Positions 26,651 through 34,450 of a DNA stretch of 64,000 nt are shown piece after piece. Position numbers and translations under genes: made by a program. How positions within the stretch are numbered: the stretch's first letter is position 1; each line of letters begins with the position of its first letter. Below the pieces are notes generated by a model. It worked only from the letters and a program-made list of their open reading frames with translations, was not told where the DNA came from and did not search any database. The stretch spans positions 10,134,717 through 10,198,716 of the forward strand of contig NZ_JADBEM010000001.1 of NCBI RefSeq assembly GCF_014873875.1. The letters run 5' to 3'. The DNA is from Actinopolymorpha pittospori. GTDB taxonomy: Bacteria; Actinomycetota; Actinomycetes; Propionibacteriales; Actinopolymorphaceae.

Positions 26651-27059
26651 CGACCACGACAGGCTCCGCCAGATGTGAGTCGACCAGGACGTGGCGACGC
26701 GTCGGCTCACCGTCCGGAAGCACCCAGGGGAGGACGGCTGGATCCACCTCGACGCCGGCGTCGTTCAGGTGGACCACGGTCAGCTCGTCCGGCTTGCCGT
26801 CCTCGCGCACGACGTCACGGACCCAGGCGGGAAACTCCTGGGAGTCGGTCCAGTCCGGATGTTGTCGAACCTGCCTCCACGGCTCCCGACGTCGAGGCTC
26901 ACCGAGGAAGGGGCAGCGGTAGACGAGGGTTCGCACCCACAGGGCGGCGCGGTCTCCCCACAGCCCGTCCGGGTCACCCTCGCGCATGTCCTGGTAGGAC
27001 AGGAGCATCGAGGAGACCTCGTCCGGTACGTCGAATCCGATCGGCTCCGTGCAGCACAT
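26562..27059 (-). CDS. Hypothetical protein, 3' end possibly truncated
   Basis: I do not recognise a family. The 165-residue reading from ATG 27059 contains MCCTEPIGFDVPDEVSSMLLSYQ, RTLVYRCPFLGEPRRREPWRQVRQHPDW and DELTVVHLNDAGVEVDP...WVLPDGEPTRRHVLVDSHL. The last 30 codons run into the CehA remnant in another frame, so the original C-terminus may have been lost in the deletion that joined the two. The frame is open upstream, with possible GTG starts near 27150 (LVCAARRRLLGHAAWACC), so the true start may lie there. Confidence 0.5.
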   Translation of the reverse strand: MCCTEPIGFDVPDEVSSMLLSYQDMREGDPDGLWGDRAALWVRTLVYRCPFLGEPRRREPWRQVRQHPDWTDSQEFPAWVRDVVREDGKPDELTVVHLNDAGVEVDPAVLPWVLPDGEPTRRHVLVDSHLAEPVVVDARTTSSRGCVPSSAANSSRTPRSAWSTA

Positions 27060-27434
27060 GTCGGCCTCCGCGTTGAACAGGTGCGAGTCGAGCAGTGTGT
27101 CAGAACAGCATGCCCAAGCAGCGTGTCCGAGCAGTCGCCGCCGCGCGGCGCACACCAGGTCGAGGACGGCGGTGCCGCCGTGGGTCAGCCGCGGCGGGTC
27201 AGGTGATGCGGCCCCAAGTCTGGTTCCGGGCGCGCACGGTGGACAAGCGGGTTTCGGCCCGGCCGTGAGAAACGTCAGCTCCGTAGGCGGCTCCGGCGGG
27301 AACTGAGTACCTGTGCGGATGCCCGCGTGCCATGCGCGCAGGAAAATGACCGCATGACTTCCGAACGTCGCGTGCCGCCGCGGGTCGCGCACACCCGCAG
27401 GCCCTTCCCCACGAGTGCCACGCGAGGAGTGCAC
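27060..27434. other. Spacer before L,D-transpeptidase gene
   Basis: This stretch holds a possible N-terminal extension of the minus-strand hypothetical gene (up to about 27180) and then about 250 bp ahead of the lipoprotein gene. No RNA structure or further gene is supported. Confidence 0.4.
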
Positions 27435-28634
27435 ATGCGGTCGGCGGTGCGCGGGGTCGGAGCTCTGGTGGTGATGCTGGCCATGGTGTTGGTGGCCGGT
27501 TGCCAGGCGGACTCGGGGTCGGGTTCTTCGATCCAGGCGAACGCCAACCCGGGCAAGGGGGTAGCGACGCCGAAGAAGACCGTGGCGCCGGCGAAGGTGA
27601 CCGTCGCACCCGGCGACCGGGCGGAGAACGTGGCGGTGGACGCTCCGGTGACGGTGACGGCCAGCGGCGGAAGTCTGACCCAGGTAGAGGTCACCAACGA
27701 CGGTGCGCCTGTCCAGGGAACGCTGGACGAGGCCGGGACGTCGTGGTCGACGGCTGCGGGCAGTCTCCTCCCGGACCGGGTCTACCAGGTCCACGCCGTC
27801 GCGAAGGACGCCGACGGGCAGGAGACCCAGACCAACCAGACGTTCACCACAGCGAAGCCGGCGAAGGTGCTCGGCACGGACATCCAGCCGCTGAACGGCA
27901 GCACGGTGGGTGTCGGTATGCCGATCGTCGTCAAGTTCACCGCGCCGGTGAAGGACCGTGCGGAGGTCGAGAAGCGGCTGGTGGTCGAGACGTCCAAGCC
28001 GGTCGAGGGAGCGTGGCACTGGTTCAGCTCGGAGGAGGCTCACTACCGTCCGAAGAAGTACTGGCCGGCCCACACCGACGTCACGCTGAAGGTCAACACC
28101 AAGGACGTCAACGCCGGTGACGGCGCGTGGGGCATCAAGGACAAGGTGCGGCGCTTCACCATCGCCAACTCGGTGGTGACCAAGGTCGACCTCGACGACT
28201 CCCACAAGGCGCGCGTCTACATCAACGGCGACCTGGCCCGTTCGATCCCGGTGACCGGAGGAAAGTCCGGTTGGGAGACGCGGAACGGCACCAAGGTGGT
28301 CCTGGAGAAGCGTCAGAACGTCGACTTCACGAACGAGGCCATCGGGGCTCCGGAGGATTACGACCTGACCGGCCGGTGGGCACTTCGGGTGACCTGGAGT
28401 GGTGAGTTCCTGCACTCGGCGCCCTGGTCGGTGGGGTCCCAGGGATACTCCAACACCAGCCACGGCTGCGTCGGCATGAGCACCAGCAACTCCGACTGGC
28501 TCTGGCACGTCTCCCACGTCGGCGACCCGGTCGAGGTGGTCAGCAGCAGCGGTGACCAGATGCCGGCCACCGGCAACGGTTGGGGCGACTGGAACGTGTC
28601 CTGGAACGAATGGAAGGCCGGCAGCGCGCTATAG
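27435..28634 (+). CDS. L,D-transpeptidase lipoprotein
   Basis: The 399-residue envelope enzyme forms 3-3 peptidoglycan crosslinks. It has a lipoprotein signal ending VLVAGC (Cys24 or so), two Ig-like domains (PVTVTASGGSLTQVEVTNDG; VLGTDIQPLNGSTVGVGMPIVVKFTAPV) and a YkuD catalytic domain. The catalytic signature is SHGCVGMS, where Cys is the nucleophile and the His precedes it. WHWFSSEEAHYRPKKYWPAHTDV is typical of mycobacterial LdtB/LdtA. ATG 27435 has GAGGAG 5 bases upstream. It converges with a zinc-ribbon gene, overlapping by 6 bp. Confidence 0.92.
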   Translation: MRSAVRGVGALVVMLAMVLVAGCQADSGSGSSIQANANPGKGVATPKKTVAPAKVTVAPGDRAENVAVDAPVTVTASGGSLTQVEVTNDGAPVQGTLDEAGTSWSTAAGSLLPDRVYQVHAVAKDADGQETQTNQTFTTAKPAKVLGTDIQPLNGSTVGVGMPIVVKFTAPVKDRAEVEKRLVVETSKPVEGAWHWFSSEEAHYRPKKYWPAHTDVTLKVNTKDVNAGDGAWGIKDKVRRFTIANSVVTKVDLDDSHKARVYINGDLARSIPVTGGKSGWETRNGTKVVLEKRQNVDFTNEAIGAPEDYDLTGRWALRVTWSGEFLHSAPWSVGSQGYSNTSHGCVGMSTSNSDWLWHVSHVGDPVEVVSSSGDQMPATGNGWGDWNVSWNEWKAGSAL

Positions 28635-28934
28635 ATCCGGGACAACGTCTCCGTCTGCTCCGCCGGCGCGCCCGAAACGTCGTGCGAAGAGGTCGAGGGC
28701 ACGAACAAGTCGAACCAGTCGCGCTGGCGCTGCCCACAGATCACCGCGGTCGGTGTTCCAGTGGTCCAGACGGACCCAGGGCGGGCGGAGATCCTGGCGG
28801 CTGGTGACGAAGCCCGAGTAGATGAATCGGCCACAGGCCTCGCAGATTTGCATCGATACGTTCGCATAGTGCACCACGAACCTCGCGTCCGCAGAGTGGC
28901 ACACGTCGCAGTGAAACGGTGCAGAGCTGGACAT
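28629..28934 (-). CDS. Small zinc-ribbon protein
   Basis: The 101-residue protein has two CxxC pairs, FHCDVCHSADARF and QICEACGRFIYSGF, spaced to bind one zinc. The C-terminal half is Arg/Leu-rich. ATG 28934 has GGAGG 5 bases upstream. I know no function for it. Confidence 0.6.
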   Translation of the reverse strand: MSSSAPFHCDVCHSADARFVVHYANVSMQICEACGRFIYSGFVTSRQDLRPPWVRLDHWNTDRGDLWAAPARLVRLVRALDLFARRFGRAGGADGDVVPDL

Positions 28935-29081
28935 CGCCGCCTCCGGAATAGACCCTCCCCCTTCGAATACCTCCACTATCAGTAAGCAGTCTGAGATCAA
29001 CGTGGGGCCCTTGCGGAATGGGAGCCGTGCCCGCGACCCCAGCCCGCGCTCCCTCGCGACGGTTGAACGGTCACAGCGCCT

Positions 29082-29639
29082 TCAGGGCTGGTGCTCCTCC
29101 CGCAGGAGCGCGTAGATGGCACTGCCGTGGAACGTGCCGTCGTCCTCCAGGGAGTAGCCGCGCCGGATCCCTTCCAGCCGGAAGCCGAGGCGTCGCAGCA
29201 GGCGCACCGACGCGTGGTTGTCGGCGATGGTCTCGGTCTCGATGCGGTTGAGCTCCATCTCCTCAAAGCCGAACCGCACCATGGCGGTCGCCGCCTCGGT
29301 CGCGAGACCGCGACCGTGGTACGGGCGGGCCAGGTCGTAGCCGATCTCGGCGCGCCGATGGAACCGCTCCCAGTAGTTGAAGCCGAACAGGCCGATCGCC
29401 CGGTCCTCGCCCTTGAGGGTGACCGCCCAGTGGATGGCCCGTTCCTTCTCATAGGCCGTGCGCAGCTGCTCGATCAGCGCGCGTGTCTCGGGCAGGTCCT
29501 TCACCGGCGAGGTGTTGTACATCTGCTCCACCGGATCGCTGCGGAAGCTGAACAGGTCCTCGGTGTCGGCGTAGGACAGCTCCCGGAGGACCAGCCGGTC
29601 GGTCTTCAACGTCGGGAAGGCCGAATACTCGAACGGCAT
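29082..29639 (-). CDS. GNAT acetyltransferase, RimJ/RimL type
   Basis: The 185-residue protein follows the RimJ-like pattern: LKTDRLVLRELSYADTEDLFSF at the start, AIGLFGFNYWERFHRRAEIGYDLARPYHGRGLATEAATAMV (acetyl-CoA loop RPYHGRGLA), and HASVRLLRRLGFRLEGIRRGYSLEDDGTFHGSAIYALL at the end. Such enzymes acetylate protein N-termini or small amines. ATG 29639 was chosen for its typical N-terminus; an upstream in-frame GTG exists at 29666. Confidence 0.88.
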   Translation of the reverse strand: MPFEYSAFPTLKTDRLVLRELSYADTEDLFSFRSDPVEQMYNTSPVKDLPETRALIEQLRTAYEKERAIHWAVTLKGEDRAIGLFGFNYWERFHRRAEIGYDLARPYHGRGLATEAATAMVRFGFEEMELNRIETETIADNHASVRLLRRLGFRLEGIRRGYSLEDDGTFHGSAIYALLREEHQP

Positions 29640-29877
29640 CGCGTCCCCCAACCTCCGCGTCACCACGCGTCGACCTCCGCGTCCGGAACCCTTGTCCCGG
29701 CGAACCTGCTCGCATGATGGCAGCGGCGACGGCGTACCTCAAGGTTCATCTCGGACCGGTTGCCCGAACTGTCGTTAGCCGACTAATGTAATCGGACGGG
29801 AGGGCTGCCGTCACGGGACGCCGAGCACTCCTCGACCGGCCGACATCCCAGCGCGAAACTTGCCGCGGAAGGAACGC

Positions 29878-30711
29878 ATGACGACCGACTGGAACGCCGA
29901 GCAAGTGGACCTTGACGCCTATCTCACCCGGATCGGCTACGACGGCCCGCTGGAGCCCACGGCCCAGACCCTGCGCGCACTGCATCGCGCGCATGCCGCG
30001 AGCATCCCGTTCGAGAACCTCGACATCGTCCTGGGACGCACCATCTCCATCGACCTGCCGGACATCCAGGACAAGCTCCTCCGCCATCCACGGGGCGGCT
30101 ACTGCTACGAGCACAACCTGCTCTTCGCCGGCGTCCTGGCGCGGATCGGGTTCGAGGTGACCGGGCACGCGGCCCGGATCCGGATGGGCAGCGACAAGCT
30201 CCGCCCCGCCTCCCATGCCCTTCTGCGGGTTCGCGTCGACGGTACGTCGTGGATCGCGGACGTCGGCTTCGGCGGTGAGGGTCTGCTGGAGCCACTGCCG
30301 CTGCGGCCGGGCGAGGTGAGCCAGGGCGACTGGCGCTTCCGGCTCGTCCTCGACGGTGCCGTGTGGCTGCTGCAGTCCCTGCACCCGGAGGGGTGGTTCG
30401 ACCTGCACACCTTCACCCTGGATCCGCAGTACGCCGTCGACTTCGCGATGCGCAACCACTTCACCTCCACCCATCCGCACTCGCCGTTCGTCACCGGGAT
30501 CGTCGTTCAACGCACCGGCGCCGCGGCCCGCCACAGCCTCAACCGCGACACGCTCGTAACGAGTCGCCCGGACGGCACCAGCGAGACCCGGACGGTCGAG
30601 CCCGCAGACGTGGCCGGGACCCTCTCGGACATCTTCGGAATCCACCTGAGCGAGGCTGATGCCGCACACCTGCGAACGATCCAGAGCCAGGCGAGCGCCC
30701 TGACGACCTAG
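29878..30711 (+). CDS. nat: Arylamine N-acetyltransferase
   Basis: The 277-residue NAT transfers acetyl or other acyl groups from CoA to arylamines. The Cys-His-Asp triad is visible: Cys76 in RGGYCYEHN, His113 in ASHALLRV and Asp128 in SWIADVGFGG. The N-terminal IPFENLDIVLG is diagnostic. ATG 29878 has GAAGGA upstream. In mycobacteria the homologue affects isoniazid inactivation and cell-wall lipids. A 65-bp gap separates it from the AAC(2') gene. Confidence 0.95.
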   Translation: MTTDWNAEQVDLDAYLTRIGYDGPLEPTAQTLRALHRAHAASIPFENLDIVLGRTISIDLPDIQDKLLRHPRGGYCYEHNLLFAGVLARIGFEVTGHAARIRMGSDKLRPASHALLRVRVDGTSWIADVGFGGEGLLEPLPLRPGEVSQGDWRFRLVLDGAVWLLQSLHPEGWFDLHTFTLDPQYAVDFAMRNHFTSTHPHSPFVTGIVVQRTGAAARHSLNRDTLVTSRPDGTSETRTVEPADVAGTLSDIFGIHLSEADAAHLRTIQSQASALTT

Positions 30712-30776
30712 ACCCACCGCGGCTCACGGTGTCTCGCGGCCGCCGCCCGCCGGCCTCCGCTGGGAGGATGGCCGGC

Positions 30777-31322
30777 ATGGCGAACGTAGAGACCGCCCAC
30801 ACCGCCGACCTGGGGGTCGCCGCCCGGAAGGCCATCCGTGCACTCCTCGCGGAGGTCTTCGAGGAGGAGGTCACCGAGGACGACTGGGAGCACTGCCTGG
30901 GTGGAGTCCACGCCCTGGTCTGGGAAGGGACGGAACCCGGGGCGGAACTCGTCGGGCACGCGTCCGTCGTGCAGCGACGGCTGTTGTATGACGGGCGGGC
31001 GTTGCGCGCCGGATACGTCGAGGGCGTCGCGGTGCGGGCCGACCGGCGGCGGCGCGGGTATGCCGCGGCCATGATGGAGGAGCTCGAACGCGTGGTGCGC
31101 CACGCCTACGACCTGGGCGCGCTGGGTGCCAGCGACGACGGTGCACGCCTGTACACGGCACGCGGCTGGCAGCGTTGGCGAGGGCCGACCTCGGCGCTCA
31201 CGCCCACAGGCGTCGTCCGCACACCCGAGGACGACGACTGCGTTTTCGTCCTGCCAGTCGCGACCCGGTTGGATCTGACCCGTGAACTGACCTGCGACTG
31301 GCGCGACGGCGAGGTCTGGTGA
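30777..31322 (+). CDS. aac(2')-I: Aminoglycoside 2'-N-acetyltransferase, AAC(2')-I type
   Basis: The 181-residue GNAT matches the chromosomal AAC(2')-I family of mycobacteria and Providencia throughout: VTEDDWEHCLGGVHALVWEG, GHASVVQRRLLYDGRALRAGYVEGVAVRADRRRRG, HAYDLGALGASDDGARLYTARGWQRWRGPTSAL, and the ending CDWRDGEVW. These enzymes acetylate the 2'-amino group of gentamicin, tobramycin and relatives. Length equals that of M. tuberculosis AAC(2')-Ic as I recall it. ATG 30777 has GGAGG 9 bases upstream; ATG 30768 overlaps that site. It is probably an intrinsic chromosomal gene; no mobile element flanks it. Confidence 0.93.
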   Translation: MANVETAHTADLGVAARKAIRALLAEVFEEEVTEDDWEHCLGGVHALVWEGTEPGAELVGHASVVQRRLLYDGRALRAGYVEGVAVRADRRRRGYAAAMMEELERVVRHAYDLGALGASDDGARLYTARGWQRWRGPTSALTPTGVVRTPEDDDCVFVLPVATRLDLTRELTCDWRDGEVW

Positions 31323-31338
31323 CCTGGCGGCCGTCACC
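31318..31338. terminator. Short hairpin between convergent genes
   Basis: GGTGAC (31318-31323) and GTCACC (31333-31338) form a 6-bp stem over a 9-nt loop, spanning the stop codons of two convergent genes 11 bp apart. A bidirectional terminator is plausible but weak. Confidence 0.35.
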
Positions 31339-32461
31339 CAATGGGCCGCCCGGATCCCCGGGACCCCCCGGACAACGGCAGCTCCCAGAACATCACCGTC
31401 CCACTGGATCCGCCCGACCGCACCGAGCACTCACCACCCAGACGTCGTGCCCTGGACCGCAACTGCGCGAGGGCGCCTTCGATCGGCTGCCGCTCGTCCA
31501 CCTCACCGTCGTCCCTCACGGTGAGCGCGATCCGGTCGTCTGTCACGCGCACGATCACCTCGGCCTTGGTCACGTTGCGGTGACTGGCGGCGTGGCTGAG
31601 CGCCTCGCGGACAGCGCGGACGAGTTCCTGCTGGGGTAGCGGACCGAGGTTTCGGTCGACGGCCCCCTCGACGACGAAGCGGGGCGTGAATCCGAACGTG
31701 GCCGCCGCGACGTCCAACTCGTCGAGGACCTTGTCGCTTGCCGACTGTTGTTGCCCGCTGGTGTCGGGGTGCAGGGCGAAGATCGCGGACCGGATCTGCT
31801 GGGTCGCATCGTCGAGTCCGTCGATGGCGTGACCCATCAGGTGTTGCGCTTCGTGAGGCTGGACGAGACCAGCGATCCCGTGCAGGTGCGTCCCGATAGC
31901 GAAGAGTCGGTCGATCACGGTGGTGCTGAGTTCCTTGGCGATCCGGTCCCGATCCTCCACCACCATGAGACGGGCCTGCACCTGCTGGATGGTCAGCGCC
32001 GCCTGACCGGCGAACATCTCCATCATCGGCACCTCGTTGGCGGCGACATCCTCATGCGGCGAACCGCGCCGCCAACCGACCACGAGAACCCCGAGCACCC
32101 TGCCTGCCGCGCGGAGCGGGAGATACATGCCCAGCCCGAGCACCGACATCGCCTCGGCCACCTCCGGAGGCGGGTTGTAACCCTCCTCCTCGGTGATGTT
32201 GCGGCTGACCACGGGAACACCCGTCGCGACGACCTTGGCGGTCAGTCCCTGCTTGGGCGAAAGCCGTCCGGAAACGTGGTCGACGCCGAGCGTGCCGGCG
32301 ATCGCCTCGAAGAAACCGGTGCCTTCCGGATAGGCGGGATTGGACAGCCCAATCGCGACATAGTCCGCGCCCGACACGTCGACCAGCCGCTTTGCCACCA
32401 TCCGCAGCGCATCGCTGCGTTGGGTGTCGGTGTCGGACAGCAGCAGCCGAGAAATGTCCAA
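31334..32461 (-). CDS. GAF-domain histidine-kinase-like protein lacking the phospho-acceptor His
   Basis: The GAF domain (residues 14-165, ALRMVAKRLVDVSGADYVAIGL ... YLPLRAAGRVLGVLVVGWRRG) is followed by a HisKA_3-like helix and an ATPase-like domain, as in DevS/DosS. Where family members have ERDRIARDLHDTVIQRLF this protein has DRDRIAKELSTTVIDRLF, so His-Asp is Ser179-Thr180. The N-box Asn is replaced (REALSHAASH) and the G1 box reads DDGEVD instead of DxGxG. It is unlikely to be an active kinase. The only start is TTG 32461; the frame is open for about 90 bp further upstream without ATG or GTG, so the N-terminus may be incomplete. Confidence 0.75.
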   Translation of the reverse strand: MDISRLLLSDTDTQRSDALRMVAKRLVDVSGADYVAIGLSNPAYPEGTGFFEAIAGTLGVDHVSGRLSPKQGLTAKVVATGVPVVSRNITEEEGYNPPPEVAEAMSVLGLGMYLPLRAAGRVLGVLVVGWRRGSPHEDVAANEVPMMEMFAGQAALTIQQVQARLMVVEDRDRIAKELSTTVIDRLFAIGTHLHGIAGLVQPHEAQHLMGHAIDGLDDATQQIRSAIFALHPDTSGQQQSASDKVLDELDVAAATFGFTPRFVVEGAVDRNLGPLPQQELVRAVREALSHAASHRNVTKAEVIVRVTDDRIALTVRDDGEVDERQPIEGALAQLRSRARRLGGECSVRSGGSSGTVMFWELPLSGGSRGSGRPIG

Positions 32462-32954
32462 CGCCGCCTGGAGCCATTGCTCGCGGCGGTATTCGGCACT
32501 GTAGGCGTCTACGATGGCGATGGTCCTTTTGTCACTGACGGGCCAGTTCGAAATCGGTCACGAAATGTGGGTCGAATGCCGTTCTGCAGCCGCTTCTTTC
32601 CCCATCAAACTGGGCAGGTGCGGACAGTTTGTGCGGACTGAATCGCGCTCTCGCGGGAACCCGACGGTCCGCCTCTCACAGCGATAGGACATTCACGGTA
32701 TCAGCGCCCACGAACCACCGCTAATACCGTCTGTCGCCGTGGACCGGAGGCCGACGGACAACGTGATGCATCACGGATCCAGCGGCCGGACGCTCCGGTG
32801 GGAGTGTCGCCTCACGCGACGGCGGGTACCTCAAGGAGGAGCAGGCAGCCGAGGCGCACCCGTGACGAGAGCGATCAGGTCGATCAAGTGCAGTGCCACT
32901 GGCTCCGGCGCTGAGGCGGCCGCCGAAGGGTGTGGGACCGACGGGAGCCGACCG
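32462..32954. other. Divergent intergenic region, 493 bp
   Basis: The first 90 bases continue the GAF protein frame upstream (DKRTIAIVDAYSAEYRREQWLQAA) without a good start and end at a TGA. The remainder holds the promoter area of the aldehyde oxidoreductase operon, with one inverted repeat at 32695-32730. No other gene is supported. Confidence 0.45.
32695..32730. promoter_or_regulatory. Inverted repeat upstream of aldehyde oxidoreductase operon
   Basis: ACGGTATCAGC (32695-32705) and GCTAATACCGT (32720-32730) are complementary at 10 of 11 positions around a 14-bp spacer. It lies 225 bp upstream of the first operon gene and could be an operator or an RNA stem. The regulator is unknown. Confidence 0.4.
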
Positions 32955-33461
32955 ATGGACGCGCAGATCACCCTGCGGATCGACGGGGACGAGCGATCAC
33001 TCACGGTCGACACCCGCACGACCCTGCTGGACGCGATGCGGGACCGCCTGGGTGTGAACTCCCCGAAGAAGGGCTGTGACCACGGTCAGTGCGGCGCCTG
33101 CACGGTCCTTCTCGACGGACGGCGTGCCCTCACCTGCCTGGCGTTGGCGGTGGCGTACGACGGCGCGGAGATCACCACCGCGCACGGCCTGGCGGACGAC
33201 GAGATCCTCCATCCGATCCAGCAGGCCTTCATCGACTACGACGGATTCCAGTGCGGATACTGCACGCCCGGGCAGATCTGTTCGGCAGTCGGGATGCTGG
33301 ACGAGCTCAGAGCGGGCCACCCGAGCCACGTCACCGCCAGCCTCACCTCCCTCGCCCAGCTCACCGACGAGGAGATCCGGGAGCGGATGAGCGGGAACCT
33401 GTGCCGGTGCGGCGCGTACGCCAACATCGTCGCGGCGATCCGGGAAGGGGTGGTCGCGTGA
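32955..33461 (+). CDS. Aldehyde oxidoreductase/xanthine dehydrogenase family [2Fe-2S] subunit
   Basis: The 168-residue PaoA/CoxS-like subunit binds two [2Fe-2S] clusters: plant-type ferredoxin motif CDHGQCGACTVLLDGRRALTC and the helical-domain motif CGYCTPGQ ... CRCGAY. It passes electrons between the molybdenum centre and FAD. ATG 32955 follows GGGAG. There is no Tat signal, unlike E. coli PaoA, so the complex is probably cytoplasmic. The stop overlaps the next GTG. Confidence 0.93.
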   Translation: MDAQITLRIDGDERSLTVDTRTTLLDAMRDRLGVNSPKKGCDHGQCGACTVLLDGRRALTCLALAVAYDGAEITTAHGLADDEILHPIQQAFIDYDGFQCGYCTPGQICSAVGMLDELRAGHPSHVTASLTSLAQLTDEEIRERMSGNLCRCGAYANIVAAIREGVVA

Positions 33462-34450
33462 ACCCGTTCGACTACCTGCGGGCGGAGGACGCCGCGAGTG
33501 CGGTCGCCACGGTCGCGGGACGCCCCGGCGCCGCCTACCTCGGCGGGGGTACGAACCTCGTCGACCACATGAAGCTCGGGGTGGCGACTCCGGACCTGCT
33601 CGTGGACGTCACACGGCTGCCCTTCAACCAGGTCGAGGTACTGCCCAGCGGGGCCGTCCGGATCGGCGCGACCGTACGCAACAGCGACCTCGCGGCGGAC
33701 CCGATCATCCGCGCGAGGTATCCGGCGCTGTCGCGCGCCCTGCTCGCCGGCGCGTCCGGCCAGTTGCGCAATCTCGCGACCACCGGCGGCAACCTGCTCC
33801 AGCGCACACGGTGCGTCTACTTCCAGAACCTCACCACACCGTGCAACAAGCGCGAGCCTGGCTCGGGCTGCTCCGCGATCGAGGGGTACAGCCGCTATCA
33901 CGCGATCCTCGGCGCCTCGAACCAGTGCGTCGCCGTGCATCCGTCCGACATGGCGGTCGCGCTGGTCGCCCTGGACGCGAGCGTGGTGGTGCTGGGGGCG
34001 GCGGGCGAACGCCGGATCCCGGTCGTGGACTTCCACCGGCTGCCCCACGACCAGCCCGAACGGGACACCGTGCTCACCCACGGGGACCTGATCACGGCCG
34101 TCGAGGTACCAGAGCTTCCAGAAGGGACCCGTTCGACGTACTGGAAGGTGCGTGACCGCGCGTCGTACGCCTTCGCCCTGGTGTCGGTCGCGGCGGCGGT
34201 TCACCTCGACGACGGCATCGTCCGCGACGTCCGGCTCGCGCTCGGCGGCGTGGCGCACAAACCCTGGCGTGCCGGCCGCGCTGAGCAGGTGCTGCGGGGA
34301 GGCCCGGCGACGGAGGAGAACTTCCAGCGCGCCGCCGACGCCGAACTGGCCGACGCGCGTCCCCTCGCCGGGAACCGCTTCAAGGTGCCCATGGCCCGCA
34401 ACACCCTCGTCGCGGTACTGCGCGAACTCGCGCTGGGACAGGGGCGGTGA
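33458..34450 (+). CDS. Aldehyde oxidoreductase FAD-binding subunit (PaoB-like)
   Basis: The 330-residue subunit of the CoxM/PaoB family has the FAD pyrophosphate loops YLGGGTNLVDHMK and NLATTGGNLLQRTRCVYF. The following CNKREPGSGCSAIEG, with the Cys of RTRCVYF, forms the four-Cys insertion that in PaoB (YagS) carries an extra [4Fe-4S] cluster. The GTG overlaps the previous stop (GTGA), and its own end overlaps the next start. Confidence 0.92.
   Translation: MNPFDYLRAEDAASAVATVAGRPGAAYLGGGTNLVDHMKLGVATPDLLVDVTRLPFNQVEVLPSGAVRIGATVRNSDLAADPIIRARYPALSRALLAGASGQLRNLATTGGNLLQRTRCVYFQNLTTPCNKREPGSGCSAIEGYSRYHAILGASNQCVAVHPSDMAVALVALDASVVVLGAAGERRIPVVDFHRLPHDQPERDTVLTHGDLITAVEVPELPEGTRSTYWKVRDRASYAFALVSVAAAVHLDDGIVRDVRLALGGVAHKPWRAGRAEQVLRGGPATEENFQRAADAELADARPLAGNRFKVPMARNTLVAVLRELALGQGR

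Noticed and set aside
32540..32600. TGA read-through linking an upstream ATG (MGKEAAAERHSTHIS) to the GAF protein
   Set aside because: The frames connect through TGA but there is no SECIS, no ribosome binding site and no conserved extension, so it is probably chance.
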